DNA from: Desmodus rotundus
Taxonomy: Eukaryota; Chordata; Mammalia; Chiroptera; Phyllostomidae
Length of the DNA stretch: 64,000 bases
NCBI RefSeq assembly: GCF_022682495.2
Contig: NC_071390.1
Span: 107,060,294-107,124,293 of the forward strand
Direction of reading: 5' to 3'
This document shows positions 21,986-34,365 of the stretch, in pieces (within the stretch, counting starts at the first letter, position 1; each line of letters starts with the position of its first letter). The notes under the pieces are model-generated. The model did no database searches. It had not been told where the DNA came from and saw nothing but the letters and a program-made list of their open reading frames with translations. Both the position numbers and the translations under genes were made by a program.

Positions 21986-24585
21986 GAAAGAAAGAAAGAG
22001 CGACGCCAATTCGAGTTCCAAAGGGTGCCTTGGTCTGCAAGTATGAAATGCCATAAATATTTTAAACAGAACATTGTACACTAAATACTAATTCTAGAAA
22101 ATACTACAAATGTTACAATACTCATGAGAAGAGCTATTTTACGGGATAATGATATGATTCCTGGATAACACTTTAAAATGAATTACAGGATTCAGTTTCC
22201 ATGTTCCATGAGAGTGAATGGGTTTCTTTTCACTGTCCCCTGACTTCTACCCAGAAATCTCCTGGCATATCCTATCATTCAAAAGCAAATGCAACCACAA
22301 GGAAGATAAAACTATATTTTGCTCCTTGATGACGCAAAATGATTAGTCATCGTCCCATGAAACAGCACCTGACATTTAACCATTTTGGTGGCTTTTCACA
22401 AGCTCAACTAGAAACATGCCACTTTCACTTTTAATTGAAGGTGCTTTGATTTTCACCACCTTCCCCAAATAGATTTCACTGAAAGGAGCCAAGCTGTCAC
22501 TTGCGGCTTATGAAGGAGGACTGAAGTCTTCTTCACTTGGCTCTGGCTGATCAGAGACTTCCTCAGTATGCAAAGTCCCAGAGAGGTCACCTAGTTTAGC
22601 TTCTGCTACAGGAAAACCCGCCTTCACTGTCGTTTAACTGACTAAAGATTTTAAATTTTTCTCATGGTCTTTTCTTTCAGCCTGTTGAGTTTTCCATTAT
22701 TTCCACTTTGTAAGCTCTCCAACAGCTCAAGAGACTTGACCAGTCCTCTGTATTATTCCTCCCCAAACACATCCCATATTGGTTGTTCGCATGACATGAA
22801 CATATTAAATAAAGACTGGGAATGGGGCATATGACAAAAGAGTTCTGAATATATTATATTCTCACTACTTTTTTGATATCACCAAATTTTTCAATTCTGC
22901 ATATGGCTTCCCCTCTCTTTAGAACTTCCAAATGTTTCTCATGAGGATTTATAAATGATGCTAACAGAGTAGTCATCTAATTCATATTTCCCAGACTGTG
23001 ATCTGTAGAACTCATGCTGAGGTATTCCTTTCCAAAACGATTCATGGTCATCTAACTGTGTAAGAAGCTGGAACAAATCAAGGTAAACAATACATCTCTA
23101 CTGAAGGAGTTCTCAGTCTCTTGAACCCAACGAGCATTGTGAACACACAAGAAGGAAGTGGGTATGTAGCTATCCCAAACCTTCCCTGTGCGTGTTAGAG
23201 AGGATGTGTTAAGCTTTTGTAAAAGTAGCCTTCCAAGGATTCTGCTTCAGAAAACATTGCCTCAAAATAGGGAATGTTTATCTAGAACAGAGCTGGGTTA
23301 AAGGGTGGATTCAGGAGAGTTCCTTCGGGAGCCAATGCAGAGGGAGAAAAGATCAGGGCAGTGAGTCCACCCTGGGAATGCAATGAGAAAATGATGTCAC
23401 ATTCACTGACACTCCTCCGAAGAAAACATTCTGGAGATTGGGAGGAACTGTATGATTCACCCAAGGTGGGGGTGAGACTTATCCCCCCAAAAGTCTAGTA
23501 CTCCCAAAGAGGAGCTTGATTAACAACAAAAGGTCTTTGAACTGGGGACAGACTAATTCCACCACATCTTCCTTCTGCAGAGGTCTCTCCTTTACATGTT
23601 TAACCCGGGTGGTTAAACATGAGACCCAGTGACTGCGTTGCTCTAATGCCTCTGCATGGTAAGGTCTAAGTGGCTCTTCTTACATTTCTACTTCCCTCTT
23701 TCACACCTCTAGTTACCAGTCTCTTGAGGGACATATTTTGCATGAAGAAAATGAAAGAATTTACTCTTTTTCTAAAGAGCCCCAGACAACATTTTAACCC
23801 ATAGCTGGAGGTTATAATCTACTAAGTCTTGTACTGGTTCTCAGATGTCCTCTTATCCTACTGTACCTCTCTGGAAGAAAACACTACACTTTCCAGGCAT
23901 CCTTAACTTCACAATTGCTTAAAATGTTAGTCTTATTAAATATCTTATTTATAACCCCATTTATAGAAAAAAATTAAATAATACCTCTTAAAGCCTAACC
24001 ATAGGAAAAATTTGATACACGTGCACAACCTGTAACCTAAGCATTAATCTTCTTTCCTAACATTTCATATGTATCATGTATATCTAACCATCTTCCACTG
24101 CAAACTTGCTTTTTTAATTAGACTGGAGTACCCTGAGCACAATGCCTTTTGTCTTATTTTTACTTTTCTTCACTTGGTGTCAAGTTCATCATCTGCTCTG
24201 AGTGAGGATTTCATGATAAAAAAGACAAAGAATAGTGATTTAAAATTTGCAAAACCTATCTCAAATTTTTAGAAGTATTTCCACTTTCCAAATATTTTTT
24301 AATTTTAGTTAGTGACTCAGAGGAAACATCAATAACATGAATATCTATAGTTAAAGAATAATGTTTTTCCCAATTTTTCACTGAGCCATCACAAATGCAG
24401 AGAATCTGCAGATCACAGAGATTTGTGTTTGTCACACACAACTGGAAAATTATTTCTTGTTCTTCTGATGAATCTCACAAAACGTGTGTTGTTTCGGGTT
24501 TTCTTTCATTATTGAGAAGCTCACTGCTTTTTTTTTCCCCCTTGAGTGTTTTTTTTTTTAAATTTTGTGGTCAACATTAACTTTT
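21986..24585. other. No gene or clear repeat seen
   Basis: About 2.6 kb of single-copy-looking sequence with only short frames on both strands. A weak L2-tail-like patch occurs near 24080-24200 ('agactggagtaccctgagca' then 'cttttgtcttatttt'). Confidence 0.5.
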
Positions 24586-24640
24586 TAATATATTTTTTAA
24601 TCATTTAAATTATATTTAAATGATTAAAATATATTAAAAA
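24586..24640. repeat. AT-rich inverted repeat (hairpin)
   Basis: taatcatttaaat at 24598-24610 is followed by a 3-base spacer and its exact complement atttaaatgatta at 24614-24626. The symmetry extends imperfectly outward on both sides, and another copy of the left arm core occurs at 24655-24667. It can form a cruciform or act as a bidirectional terminator or A-tail. Confidence 0.85.
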
Positions 24641-24659
24641 TATATTTTTTATTTTTTAA

Positions 24660-25375
24660 TCATTTAAAATTTTTTTCAATTACTGTTGATATTCAATACC
24701 TCATTAGGTTCAGATGTACATCATAGGTTAGACATTTATATAATTTATGGAGTGATCCCTCCAATAAGTCTAGTACCACCCCCTCCCCCAAATGCTGTAC
24801 TTTACATGGTTGTGACTAATTTGTAACTGCAATCTGTACTTCTTAATTCCCTAAACTTTTTCAGCCTGCCACTCAACACTCTCCCACATGACAGCCATCA
24901 TTTTGTTCTTCGTATTTATGAGTTTATTTATTATGTTTGCTTGTTGATTTTGTTCTTTAGATTTCACATATAAGTGAAATCATATGGTATTTGTCTTTTT
25001 CTGATGTATTTCCCTTAGCATAATACCTTCTAGGTCCATCCATGTTGTTGCCAAAGGTAAAATTTCATTCTTTTTTATAGCCAAGTAATATTCCTTTGTA
25101 TATATGTACCACTTCTTCTTTATCGAATCTGCTATCCATGGACACTTGGCTCTTCTTTGCTTATCCATTCAGCCATCCTATGTCTTTTGTATAGTGCATT
25201 TAATCAATTCACACTTAATTATTTATAGGTATTTAGTTATTGCCATTTTATTATTCATATTTTTTTCTTTTTTCTTTTTCTTCTTAAAGAAGTCCCTTTA
25301 ATATTTATTGTAATACTGGTTTGGTTGTGATGAACTCCTTTAGCTTTGTCTTGTCTAGGAAGAGTGTTTTAGGAT
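24660..25375 (-). mobile_element. Internally deleted L1 or HAL1-like element
   Basis: On the minus strand the order is ORF1 C-terminal text (25372-25285, 'KEFI' followed by a 'ML..LL' end), a short piece like the ORF2 start (25260-25175), ORF2 C-terminus (25168-24985, with 'WYIYTKEYYLAIKKNE') and a 3' UTR ending near the AT-rich palindrome. Endonuclease, reverse transcriptase and most of ORF2 are missing. This order within one element suggests a deletion derivative of L1, of the kind from which HAL1s arise, rather than simple 5' truncation. Confidence 0.7.
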
Positions 25376-27690
25376 TTTGTAGACAAAGCCAATGTCGCTC
25401 ATTTAAAAGTGACTAGATTTGGACATAGTTTCTATTATTTTTTGTAAATAATTTTCTGTATGATTTTGTTCTCATAAAGACTAATTTTTACCAGAAAGTA
25501 GCATTCTCTATCTCCTCATCTTTAATTTGCTGGTGGTGATTTATCAAGACAACAGTAAATGACATTAAAAAACAATCATCTCTCAAAATAAGAACCTGAG
25601 ATGTTGTGTCATCACATTGCCTCCTGAAAAGTCCTTAAAAACTCTTGAAGTCATTGTTGTAATCACTGTTTGGCGTTGTAATATAGACAAAGAGCCGTTC
25701 ACTCACCCTAAGATTGTTAATGGAATTCTTATACCCTGGCATGTAAGGTTGTGACCGCTCAATACATGGGATCTATTACTACTTTGGTTAAAGGCATTAA
25801 TACATAACATATCCGTGTGTGAAATTTCTCTATAAAACACACCACAACATAACAAAAAAATCAGTTATATAAAATTATATTTTAAATATTTCAAAATACA
25901 TTAGTTCAGACAAAGTATTGGCCAGATGTGGGAATGTAACTCTATACCTTCCTCATTATGAGAAGGTGTACCTCATCACCTCTTTACTGGTTCTTAAAAG
26001 GCATTTTTATCTATTACTGGCTTCATTCATTCTGAAGTTTCTGCCTTTTTAAAAATATCATTATTCCAATTCCTCAAGAGAGTGCTTTATTCCATTTCCA
26101 CACTCAAATCCTATCAGAAAGTCTATGAAGCACTTCCTGACTCACATGCTGTAACCATAACGATCCCTCACATTTAAAATGTACTTACATAATTTAAATC
26201 TTGATATTTTCTAATGCCATGTTTCATCCTGTTGGTATGCTGTTGTTTTGATGTTTTAACTTTTTTCTTTAGTAATACAGCATGGCCCATGAAATCAGAC
26301 GTGTCCCTCTGAATAACAGTACAGTGTGGGATGTGTGTGGGTAGGACAATAGATCAATTAGATTTACTAAGTATAAAATAATTAACAATGGGCATGACAT
26401 TTTAGAAGTCACATTCAGGGAAATGGAGAACTTCCTTACTTTCTTTGTGTTCTTTTGGGTCTGAGCCTTTTAGTGCTGATATTTCCCTCTTTGCAAATCT
26501 CCCTTCCTCTCCTGAAAATATCTCTAAGTCACAGTATCTTTTCTCCCTCTATTTACTCTTTATACATTGGGAAAGATCCAAACATGACTCTACGGTTTCT
26601 AATATATCTTGACTGGCTAAGTTTTTTTAACACAAAATAAAATGCAACCTTTGGAAGGCTATTTATCTGTCTTCAAAAAAGGTCATGGGAAGAATGCCAT
26701 AGAATTTTCAAATGGTTCATCCATCAAAAGTGCAGCTCCCCATTGATTCTTCGTGAATTGTCACTTTCCAAAGAGCCTCAGGGACAAGCTTCATTCTGTG
26801 AGGAGAAACCCTTGGTAAGGAAAAGGGTGAAGTGATGAATGATTTTTCTGGTGTTTTCCTTTGGAGAAAACCAGTCAACTTGCTGTCAGCCTCAAGCAAT
26901 AGCATTTTATAAACAGCCTAGACAAAAGAAGTTTGTGGTGATAATGATAATGTGAATATGGCAATAATGGAATAAGAAAAAACCAAGTCACTGCCTAGAT
27001 ATGAGGTCCCTATGAATGGCCGGTGTTGGACAAAACTGACAAAGCCCAGAAATAAACTAACTTAACCCAAAGTAGATTGTCAAACACAGTATCACATGTT
27101 GGCTGTATGAAATATTTTCCTAAAGAAGCTGGAAATATTGTAGCAAAAATAAACCTTCCATTTGAGTCCATCAGCCAATAAATTAGTCTGCAGCAAATTT
27201 CCTAGCACTTTTGGCAATAAGAAGAAGCATATTTAATGAGAAAAGGTGACTAACAAATAAACCAGAAGGGTCACCATGCACAGAATATTATTGAACATTT
27301 TTGCAGCCACTTACCACACTGGAATGTTTTGGCAAATACCACTCTACCCCTCCTCCTGCTTCACTCTCTGAGTGTGACAGCCCCGCCCAAGTGAGCATTA
27401 CCATGACTTATTTTCGTGCTTTAACTTATCACTGTTATTATTTAATGACTGATATTAAGTGACTAACACTGCAGTGTTGGCAATCCCAGGTTCATTGGGC
27501 TGAGGAACAGAGTAGCCAACAATCTGGGTTTGCTGGGCCACACTTTTTGAGGAGGAAAAAAAGAAATAAAGGGTTGAAGGTTACATCTAGGATGATAGAA
27601 TTTTTAAGAGATAACCTTGATCCATTGAGCTGGCTGTACCAATGCCAGGGTTTTTAGCCCTAATATTATAAAGATGTAGCCATATGATCT
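25376..27690. other. No gene seen; weak L2-like patch
   Basis: Single-copy-looking sequence. A patch at 26040-26280 resembles an L2 tail ('ctatgaagcacttcctgact'). No reading frame shows a domain. Confidence 0.45.
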
Positions 27691-27699
27691 GTCCACTCG

Positions 27700-28620
27700 G
27701 CAACTGTCTTCTAAATGCTGCATTTTCTCATACCTGGAGATTCCAACCGGATATCTGCACATCTTCCATCTCTCTGTTTATTGTATGCATGCTTTCCTTT
27801 ACATTATTTGGCAAAATTTCAAGACTAATAATAACTGTTTTAAGGTTTTTCTGATACTTACATCATCTCTATCATTTCTAGGTCTGTTTTTATGGTAATT
27901 TTTCTCTTACAATAACCTACTTTCCGTTTTCTGTCCTTGCCTGATAAGCTTGATTAGCTGCTCAGCATTGAGAACTTTGCACTGTTGAGCAGTGGATTCT
28001 TTTATATTCCTTAAAACAGCATAGGCCTCTGTTCCGAAACACAGTTAAGTTATTTCAGGTGATTTTCATCTTGATGAAATTGTTTTTGGGCTTTGGTGGG
28101 CCAAGTCAACAGCTGCCTTCATTTTAGACCTACTTTGGCCCCACAACTAAGGTGAGACCTTCTGGAGGACACCAACTGAGACCTGTCCCTTGTGCACTCT
28201 CTCCATTCTGACTGGTAGAGCCCACCCTCTTTCCTACCCTGAGCTAGGCTCAGGGATGCTGAGTCTGCTGCTTCCTGGATGTGGTTTCCCCTAGCTCAAG
28301 TCATGCTGGTAGGTTGTCGGGCAGAGGCTAGAGGAGACGTCTGAGGATCTCAGAAACACCTTCTTTGCAGGTCCTTCTCTAAAGAGCTCTGCCCCACATG
28401 TGCTAGCACCTTAATCTCCCAAATTCCATTCTCATTCTCCTCAGCAAGACCTCCAGGCTTTGCTCCAATCTCCTCTCCCCACATGGTGGTCTGGAAACTC
28501 CTCCAGGCAGTTATCTGAGGTCATTTCGGGGCTCACTTTGTTTCTCTTTTCTCAAGAGTCTCTGGTCTAGACCACCCCTTATTCAATGTCTGAAATAGTT
28601 GTTTTGTACATTTTTTATAT
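27700..28620. mobile_element. Old L1-like block (L1M type)
   Basis: The block reads like a known old L1-derived consensus: 'catcatctctatcatttctaggtc' in shortened form, 'gcattgagaactttgcactg', 'ttgagcagtggattctttta', then a CT-rich run with repeated 'cctccagg' and 'ctcctc' and a closing 'cattttttatat'. It is strongly diverged and its orientation was not settled. Confidence 0.5.
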
Positions 28621-28689
28621 TCTTACACCAGGGGGGGCATTCCTGTAGTCCAGATGCTTTACCTGTTTGATGAATGTGAATTTCAGACA

Positions 28690-28745
28690 AATTCCTACCC
28701 GAAAAATAGATGATAGATACAGATATAGATATATAGATACAAATA
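28690..28745 (+). repeat. Degenerate GATA microsatellite
   Basis: Interrupted GATA and TAGA units within the text 'gatacagatatagatatata'. Confidence 0.75.
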
Positions 28746-30076
28746 CACACAGAGAGATACTAGCAAGCACATAGCCATACAAAGTGTCTGAGGTTCGGAA
28801 GAGTTCTCTCCCACTGATTTTGGGTGCACCAACCAGCAGCTTGTATAGAAGTCTTTCCTCAAAGTCGACATTACATGTTCTTACAACCAGCTCCACAGAA
28901 GGCCGGATCGACTAAGAAATGCAGACAGACAGGGCCAAAGGTCTCCTGACTCAGGTACTGTACCAACAGCAGGCACAGTGGCTGGCTGAGTGTTCCATCT
29001 TATTTGTGAAAGGACTGTGTCCCTGTACATCATCCTTCATCAATAACATATCTAAAACTCCCCAAATTTCATTAGACAAAAGCTTCATTTGTCATTCCTT
29101 ATGATAATAAAGCAATGCTTAATTAGTACCAGTTGAGATTATTGTGTTTATATTATTTATATGCTGATTAGCTAGCCCTACATGTTTATGAACACAAAAA
29201 TTACAGTAAGAAACCAAATACCTAATATGTGACAAAAATACAATATAAGAAGAATGAATAAACTGAATCTATAGATATTGCCCCTAAGGTAAAGGAAAAT
29301 AAATTTGTAAGTATAGATTTCTACACTTCTTAGTGTAAATTTGCTATTTTTCCTCTAATAACACTTAGCTCTAGCCATCTTTCTTCTGATTCTGTGGCAG
29401 TAATTAGTGAATGGGTGTTTCAGCCACCAACTATCCAAAGTCAAGGTGAGGTGATATTGCAACTACATGCTCAGAAGCTGTGCGGGTTCTTCTAGGAGTG
29501 ACTAATTTTAGTGGAAATGGAGTAGCTCCTGCACCTGGGCTGATGGAGAAGTACACACAGCAGCTCAGGGGCACCCAGACCCCTGGTCGTTCTGGGGGCT
29601 GTTGGTCCTCACAAGCTGTTTCTCCCAAGGTGTATGTGTGTCTTCAGAACTGGATCAAAACATCAGCATCTCCTTCACTTGGAGTTTCACCAAATGCAAC
29701 CATCAACTGTGGTGAAATTTTAAAGCACATAGAATTTACATGTGGAATACAGAGCTATTTCACTTTTCTGCCCTCCACCCTCACTCCATGAATGAAAGAG
29801 CAATTCATCTAAGAACTAAGAAAGGTATCTCAATTTTCTGTTAGCCAGTGACAGAACTATGGACAACACCAGGAACTCGCAGGATCAGTTTTACCTTGAG
29901 TTCCTTCTCAGAAAATAAGATTAACCTAAGCAATAGTTTTGCTGCTCTGATAAAAGTTGAGTTGTTTTCAAAAGTGAAAATTGGTCCTACCTAAAAAAAG
30001 TGTTCCGAAAAAACTCCCAAAACAAGTATGCTGAAAAAAAGGATGGTCAGATCTGTTGCTGAATAGAAGAGATGAG
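28746..30076. other. No gene or clear repeat seen
   Basis: Single-copy-looking DNA. Overlapping frames at 29431-29791 run on both strands and have no family motif. Confidence 0.5.
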
Positions 30077-30164
30077 GGAAGGAAGGAAGGAAGGAAGGAA
30101 AGAAGGAAGGAAGGAAGGAAGGAAGGAAGGAAGGAAGGAAGGAAGGAAGGAAGGAAGGAAGGAA
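30077..30164 (+). repeat. (GGAA)n microsatellite
   Basis: About 22 GGAA units with one AAAG-type interruption near 30100. It passes into a homopurine-rich tail to about 30230. Lysine/glycine-rich and serine/proline-rich open frames on the two strands are translations of this repeat. Confidence 0.97.
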
Positions 30165-30757
30165 AGGGGAGGGCAGGAAGAGGGGAGAGGAGTGGTAAAA
30201 GAGGAGGTAGGGGAGGGGAGAGAGGGAAGACAGATGTCTTGCCACAGAGGTCTGTGTGCCTGAATGACAATACGTGGTTTGTACTTCTGGGTTTTCCCTA
30301 CAGCTACTTTCTTCAATATAAAGAAAAAAAAAAGTGTGCATCCTACTTTTAGTCAAACCATATTTACAAGAGTCTCATGAGAAGACTTTTGAGGATTATG
30401 AAGCAGAGTTTGGAAATGCCTGTTAGCAGAGCCTGAAGTGTTGAGAGAGAGAATGCATATATACCATGTCCCTTTTAGGGAAAAGAATTTCCTGAATGTG
30501 TAATTTTTTTTTGATTCAACAGCTCAGAACACAATTGGAATACACATTTATGTCTACTCACAGGTAAAGGAAAAGTCGAATATAGATCTAATCAGCTTCT
30601 ACAAGAGGGTGGGGAAGACATTTAAACCAAGATTTAGTTATTTTTTTAATGAACATAGAGATTACATTCTATGTTTAAAACTTGTTCAAGTGTTAATTTT
30701 TCAATTAGAACATCACTAGTTTCAGAATATATATATTTCTTTCACCTCAGATAGGCT
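30165..30757. other. Purine-rich tail then ordinary sequence
   Basis: Purine-rich to about 30230, then single-copy-looking DNA without a supported frame. Confidence 0.5.
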
Positions 30758-31030
30758 GTTAATAACATCCACTGAGACTGTGGTATCAATACAACTAATA
30801 ATTATTAGTTACATAGTATAATAGTATTATATAATAGCAGTGTTAAATAATAATTGATTAATTAATAATATCTACTGGGCTTTTGTTATAATTATTATAA
30901 TTAACAATAGTTTTGTTATAATTACTATTAGTTGTATGATATTATTAGTATTATGTAACGGTAGATATTAGTTAATAATATTCACTGAGATTGTAGTGCC
31001 ACCACAATTGATAATAGTGTCATCAGTTCT
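30758..31030 (+). repeat. Degenerate tandem repeat, period about 103-110 bp
   Basis: A block of the type 'ttaataatattcactgagat' recurs at about 30759, 30862 and 30971. Each copy is followed by AT-rich text with 'attattag' and 'ttgtataat'-like words. Spacing is about 103 and 110 bp. Copies are diverged and the third runs into normal sequence. Confidence 0.65.
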
Positions 31031-32839
31031 ATGGTACACGCTGTGGTACACAGTGGATCCCACTGTGAGTGTGGCATTACTACCCTCCCTTCCACACTCT
31101 CTCTGAGGAAGGGAAGTAAGTGAGGGATCATTCAACCAATCTGCCAATTAACTAACCAATTATCTAAAAGTGTTTAGATGATGCTGGCACTTTATAGTTT
31201 TTACCAAACTTATCAAGACTGATAGCAGCTTCAGGGAGGGAAGCTATGTTTCTTTCAGGAAACCAAGCAACTGTTTTCACACAGATATTGAGAATAATTA
31301 ATATTATAAATGTGACTGTGCCTTGAGTAATGTGCCAACAACACAAAAGACGACATGACCCTTTTTGACCAAATATTTAAAAGTATTGGAATAGTCATTA
31401 AATAAGAGCATGATAATAAATTGTTGATAACATTTTCATCTATATTCTTTCTTTTAATTTCTACAATGAGCATATATCCATGGTTTTATGTTTTTAAGAG
31501 ATTTATTCTTAGCATGGGAAAGTGAAAAACAAAGAACACTTACATTTCATAGAATCAGAATCATTGTCTGATTTCATAGAATTAGACAATGAACACAATC
31601 TAAGAATAGCAGTAGCCACGGTGAGTGAGCATCAGAAACCCAATGGGCAGACATAAACCAGGAGGCCTGTGAAGCCAGCTGTATCTACAAGGGTACTTGG
31701 GAAATGCTCTTCTTAAAATCTGAAAATACATTCAACCTGCAAACTTGTAAAACCAAAACAGCATATTTTATTTTCTACACAAATAAACATATACACATTT
31801 ATGATTAAATAGGAGCCATATTTTCACAGCACTTGTCACAGGGGATCTAGGCTTACAGAGGAAACATTTCCATGGGTTGGCTGTCACGTGCACGTGTGTG
31901 TGCGTGCATGCGTGCCTGTGTGTGTCTGTATCATCAAATCCCAGTCTGGTTAACACTGAGCTTGGTACACTTAACCATTGTCTAAGAAAGATTTAGACAT
32001 TACATCCCAAACAGCACAGAACAAACAGCTCAGAATGTTTGCTCATCAACCTGCTCTTAATGAAAGGGGTGCAAAAGAATGAAGCATTAAGAGCTACTCC
32101 TGACTCAGGGGACTGATCGATGGATGAGAAAAATAGAAATAATCCTTCTCAAGATATAACCTGGACAAATTTCAAAGACTCACGAGAAAGTGAGGTAGCA
32201 GAGATACTCTTCAAAAACTCCTGAAAACATCCAATTTACAGTTTTCAGCATGATTACTCTTAGCCCTCTTTGGGCTCAATTCATCTCTAAGAGTTCAGTG
32301 TCAAGCAACAGCACTCAAAAATGGAAGGAAGTGAACACAGAAGAAAGAAGAATATTACTACCTGGAATGCACAGAAACACTCAAATTCTTCACTCTCCTG
32401 GATGTTTATCTTATCTGCCATTAACATGGGTTCTCAAAAGACACCTGCAAATAGACGGGGCTCTCTTCCTGTGCCCACACTGTGAGGCCCCACTCCCTCC
32501 CTCACCAGGGCAAGGAATGTGGAGAGAACAGGGGTAGCAAGCTCCCTCCCAGTGCCTCTAGGTTACTCTAGGAAAACCTTGAAACTAAATGCATTGGTGT
32601 CATGTTAGAAGCAGCTGCAGGAAACATGAAATATCAAGATTGTAAAGCTTCAGTAGTTTTAGCTGGGGTGTATTTCTTGTGAGGAAATGCCTATCCAAGT
32701 CCCTGATACCTGACAATGTTCAATAGATCTTACTATATGAAGGCATTTGAAATTGTATGTAGCATTCTTCCATTACGTGAAACCCTGGTTGACCTTAACA
32801 CACCATTGAAAAAGTTTGCCCTCTTTTGAGCTCACTCTT
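31031..32839. other. No gene seen; alternating TG/CG tract
   Basis: Single-copy-looking DNA. A tract of alternating purine and pyrimidine with TG and CG steps lies at 31886-31929. Confidence 0.5.
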
Positions 32840-33400
32840 TCATTTCTTTGTTCATTTATTTAACAAGTATTAACAGAATAGCTAGTATGGGCCAAACTCA
32901 GTGTCAGTAGCTAAGGATAGGTATTTACCACTGGGGGAGAAATAGAGTTGCAGACCCCATCATCAAGGGGAAAAGGCCATCATGTCATGTCCAAGCACAG
33001 AATTACAGTGGAAGAAAGAGTGTACAATGTAATGGAGACCTGAACTAACCTGGGCCACCAAGAGGTCAGCATTTTCCCTGAGGTCATTAAGTGAAATGGA
33101 GGGGGGCCAGTTTCATCCAGAAACAACAGGGGTGTAAAGCTCTGGGCAAAAAAGGAACATCCCTCAAGAACAGAGAGAAGGAAATGAGGACAAGCCAAAA
33201 GGTGAGGGCGGGTCTTAGCAAGGACAAAGTAAAGTGACAGAGGGCTTTATAAGCCGTGTCAGATTCTTGTCTCGCCCACAGAGACTTGAAAAGCTCTTGA
33301 AGCATTTTAAACATGAGAGACCTGAATGTTTAAAAGGCCACTCCAGCAGCAAGTGCAGAATTGCTCCATGGGACAAAAATGAATGCAAAAACAAAAAACA
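32840..33400 (-). mobile_element. L2 LINE 3' half, antisense
   Basis: It starts with the antisense L2 tail ('ttcatttatttaacaagtat', 'gctagtatgggccaaactca') and continues into the antisense RT end: 'gagggctttataagccgtgt', a decayed 'actttggcttttactc', 'aagctcttgaagcattttaa', 'catgagagacctgaatg' and 'ggccactccagcagcaagtg'. The order is that of one L2 copy with gaps. Confidence 0.62.
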
Positions 33401-34214
33401 AACAAACAAAAAAAACACCAGAGGATGAGTGGTGATGTAACCCAGAAAGTAGGTTACTGAAGGACTGTCTGCTGAGGTCGAACAACAGTGGAAGGAGAAG
33501 CAGGGAAAGAGGAAAGAGGATGGAGCACTGATGTGTGTTCCCAGAGCTCCAGTGGAGTGGGATCTGAGGCACAGAGGGAAATGGCCCGAGTTTGGGAAAA
33601 GGGTCCTGCCCCATTGGAAAAGCAGCTAGGCGGCAAGAGCCAGGATGGCTCAGGCCAGTTCTTGAGCTCCCTGTAAAGGCTGCTCAGCATCCCAGATGAC
33701 CCCTATCCTTCTTCCAGACAATCCCAATCCCAATCAGTCAAGCCCACTCTCTCTCCTGATTGCAGTGGGCCCTCCGGCTACACTCGGGTTGGCAGAAAAG
33801 TCTGCAAATGGCACCGGTGCACTGAACGTTTATAGGCAAGTCCCTCAGGATACAACCACCACAAGTCACACTTCTGCTCCCTCAGTTTATAGGCAACCTT
33901 TCTTCGGCCTCCACCCATCTCTGGGAGCATCCCAAGATTTGTGGACTTGCTGTTGTGCCACACACAGGCCAGGACCAGTGTGTAGAAGGTGCTGTGAGCA
34001 TGTCTCCAGTGGGGCTCTACAACGGCCAGGTGTCTCCAAGAAGAACACTGATCTCCTGAACAATCACCCCCATTCAGCAGGCAGGCTTCCCCGATAACTT
34101 TTCTCATTAGACTTCTTTTAATAATGCTCAAGACCCATGTGTTGGCATTTCCAGGAATAACAGGAGGTGGGGAAGAATGTCAAGAATTACATGCCACCTG
34201 CATTTGGCAGCAAA
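33401..34214. other. No gene or clear repeat seen
   Basis: A 133-codon frame (33696-34097, plus) overlaps a 117-codon minus frame. Neither has a recognisable domain or splice context. Confidence 0.45.
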
Positions 34215-34365
34215 GATTATTTTAAGTGCAAGAGATGTTTACAGTAATTTTAGTCATAGTTCCCAAAGCTCAGATGCACCCCAGATGTCCTTTAGTAGGT
34301 GAATGGATAAATCCTGAGAATGGGATATAAATCCTGTGGAATAACTGGGAGCCTAAAGCTGTGCA
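34215..34365 (+). mobile_element. L1 ORF2 fragment
   Basis: Pattern 'ccccagatgtcctttagtag' followed by 'gtgaatggataaatcctgag' and 'tcctgtggaataactgggag'. This is the decayed L1 block that normally reads '...aaatgtccatcaacag..gaatggataaa..'. Confidence 0.6.

Noticed and set aside
30056..30356. Long open frames rich in Lys/Gly/Arg (plus) and Ser/Pro/Leu/Phe (minus)
   Set aside because: They are translations of the (GGAA)n microsatellite, open in all frames because the unit has no stop. No gene.
33696..34131. 133- and 117-codon overlapping frames
   Set aside because: They run on opposite strands over the same bases, and neither protein shows a recognised motif or low-complexity-free conserved core.
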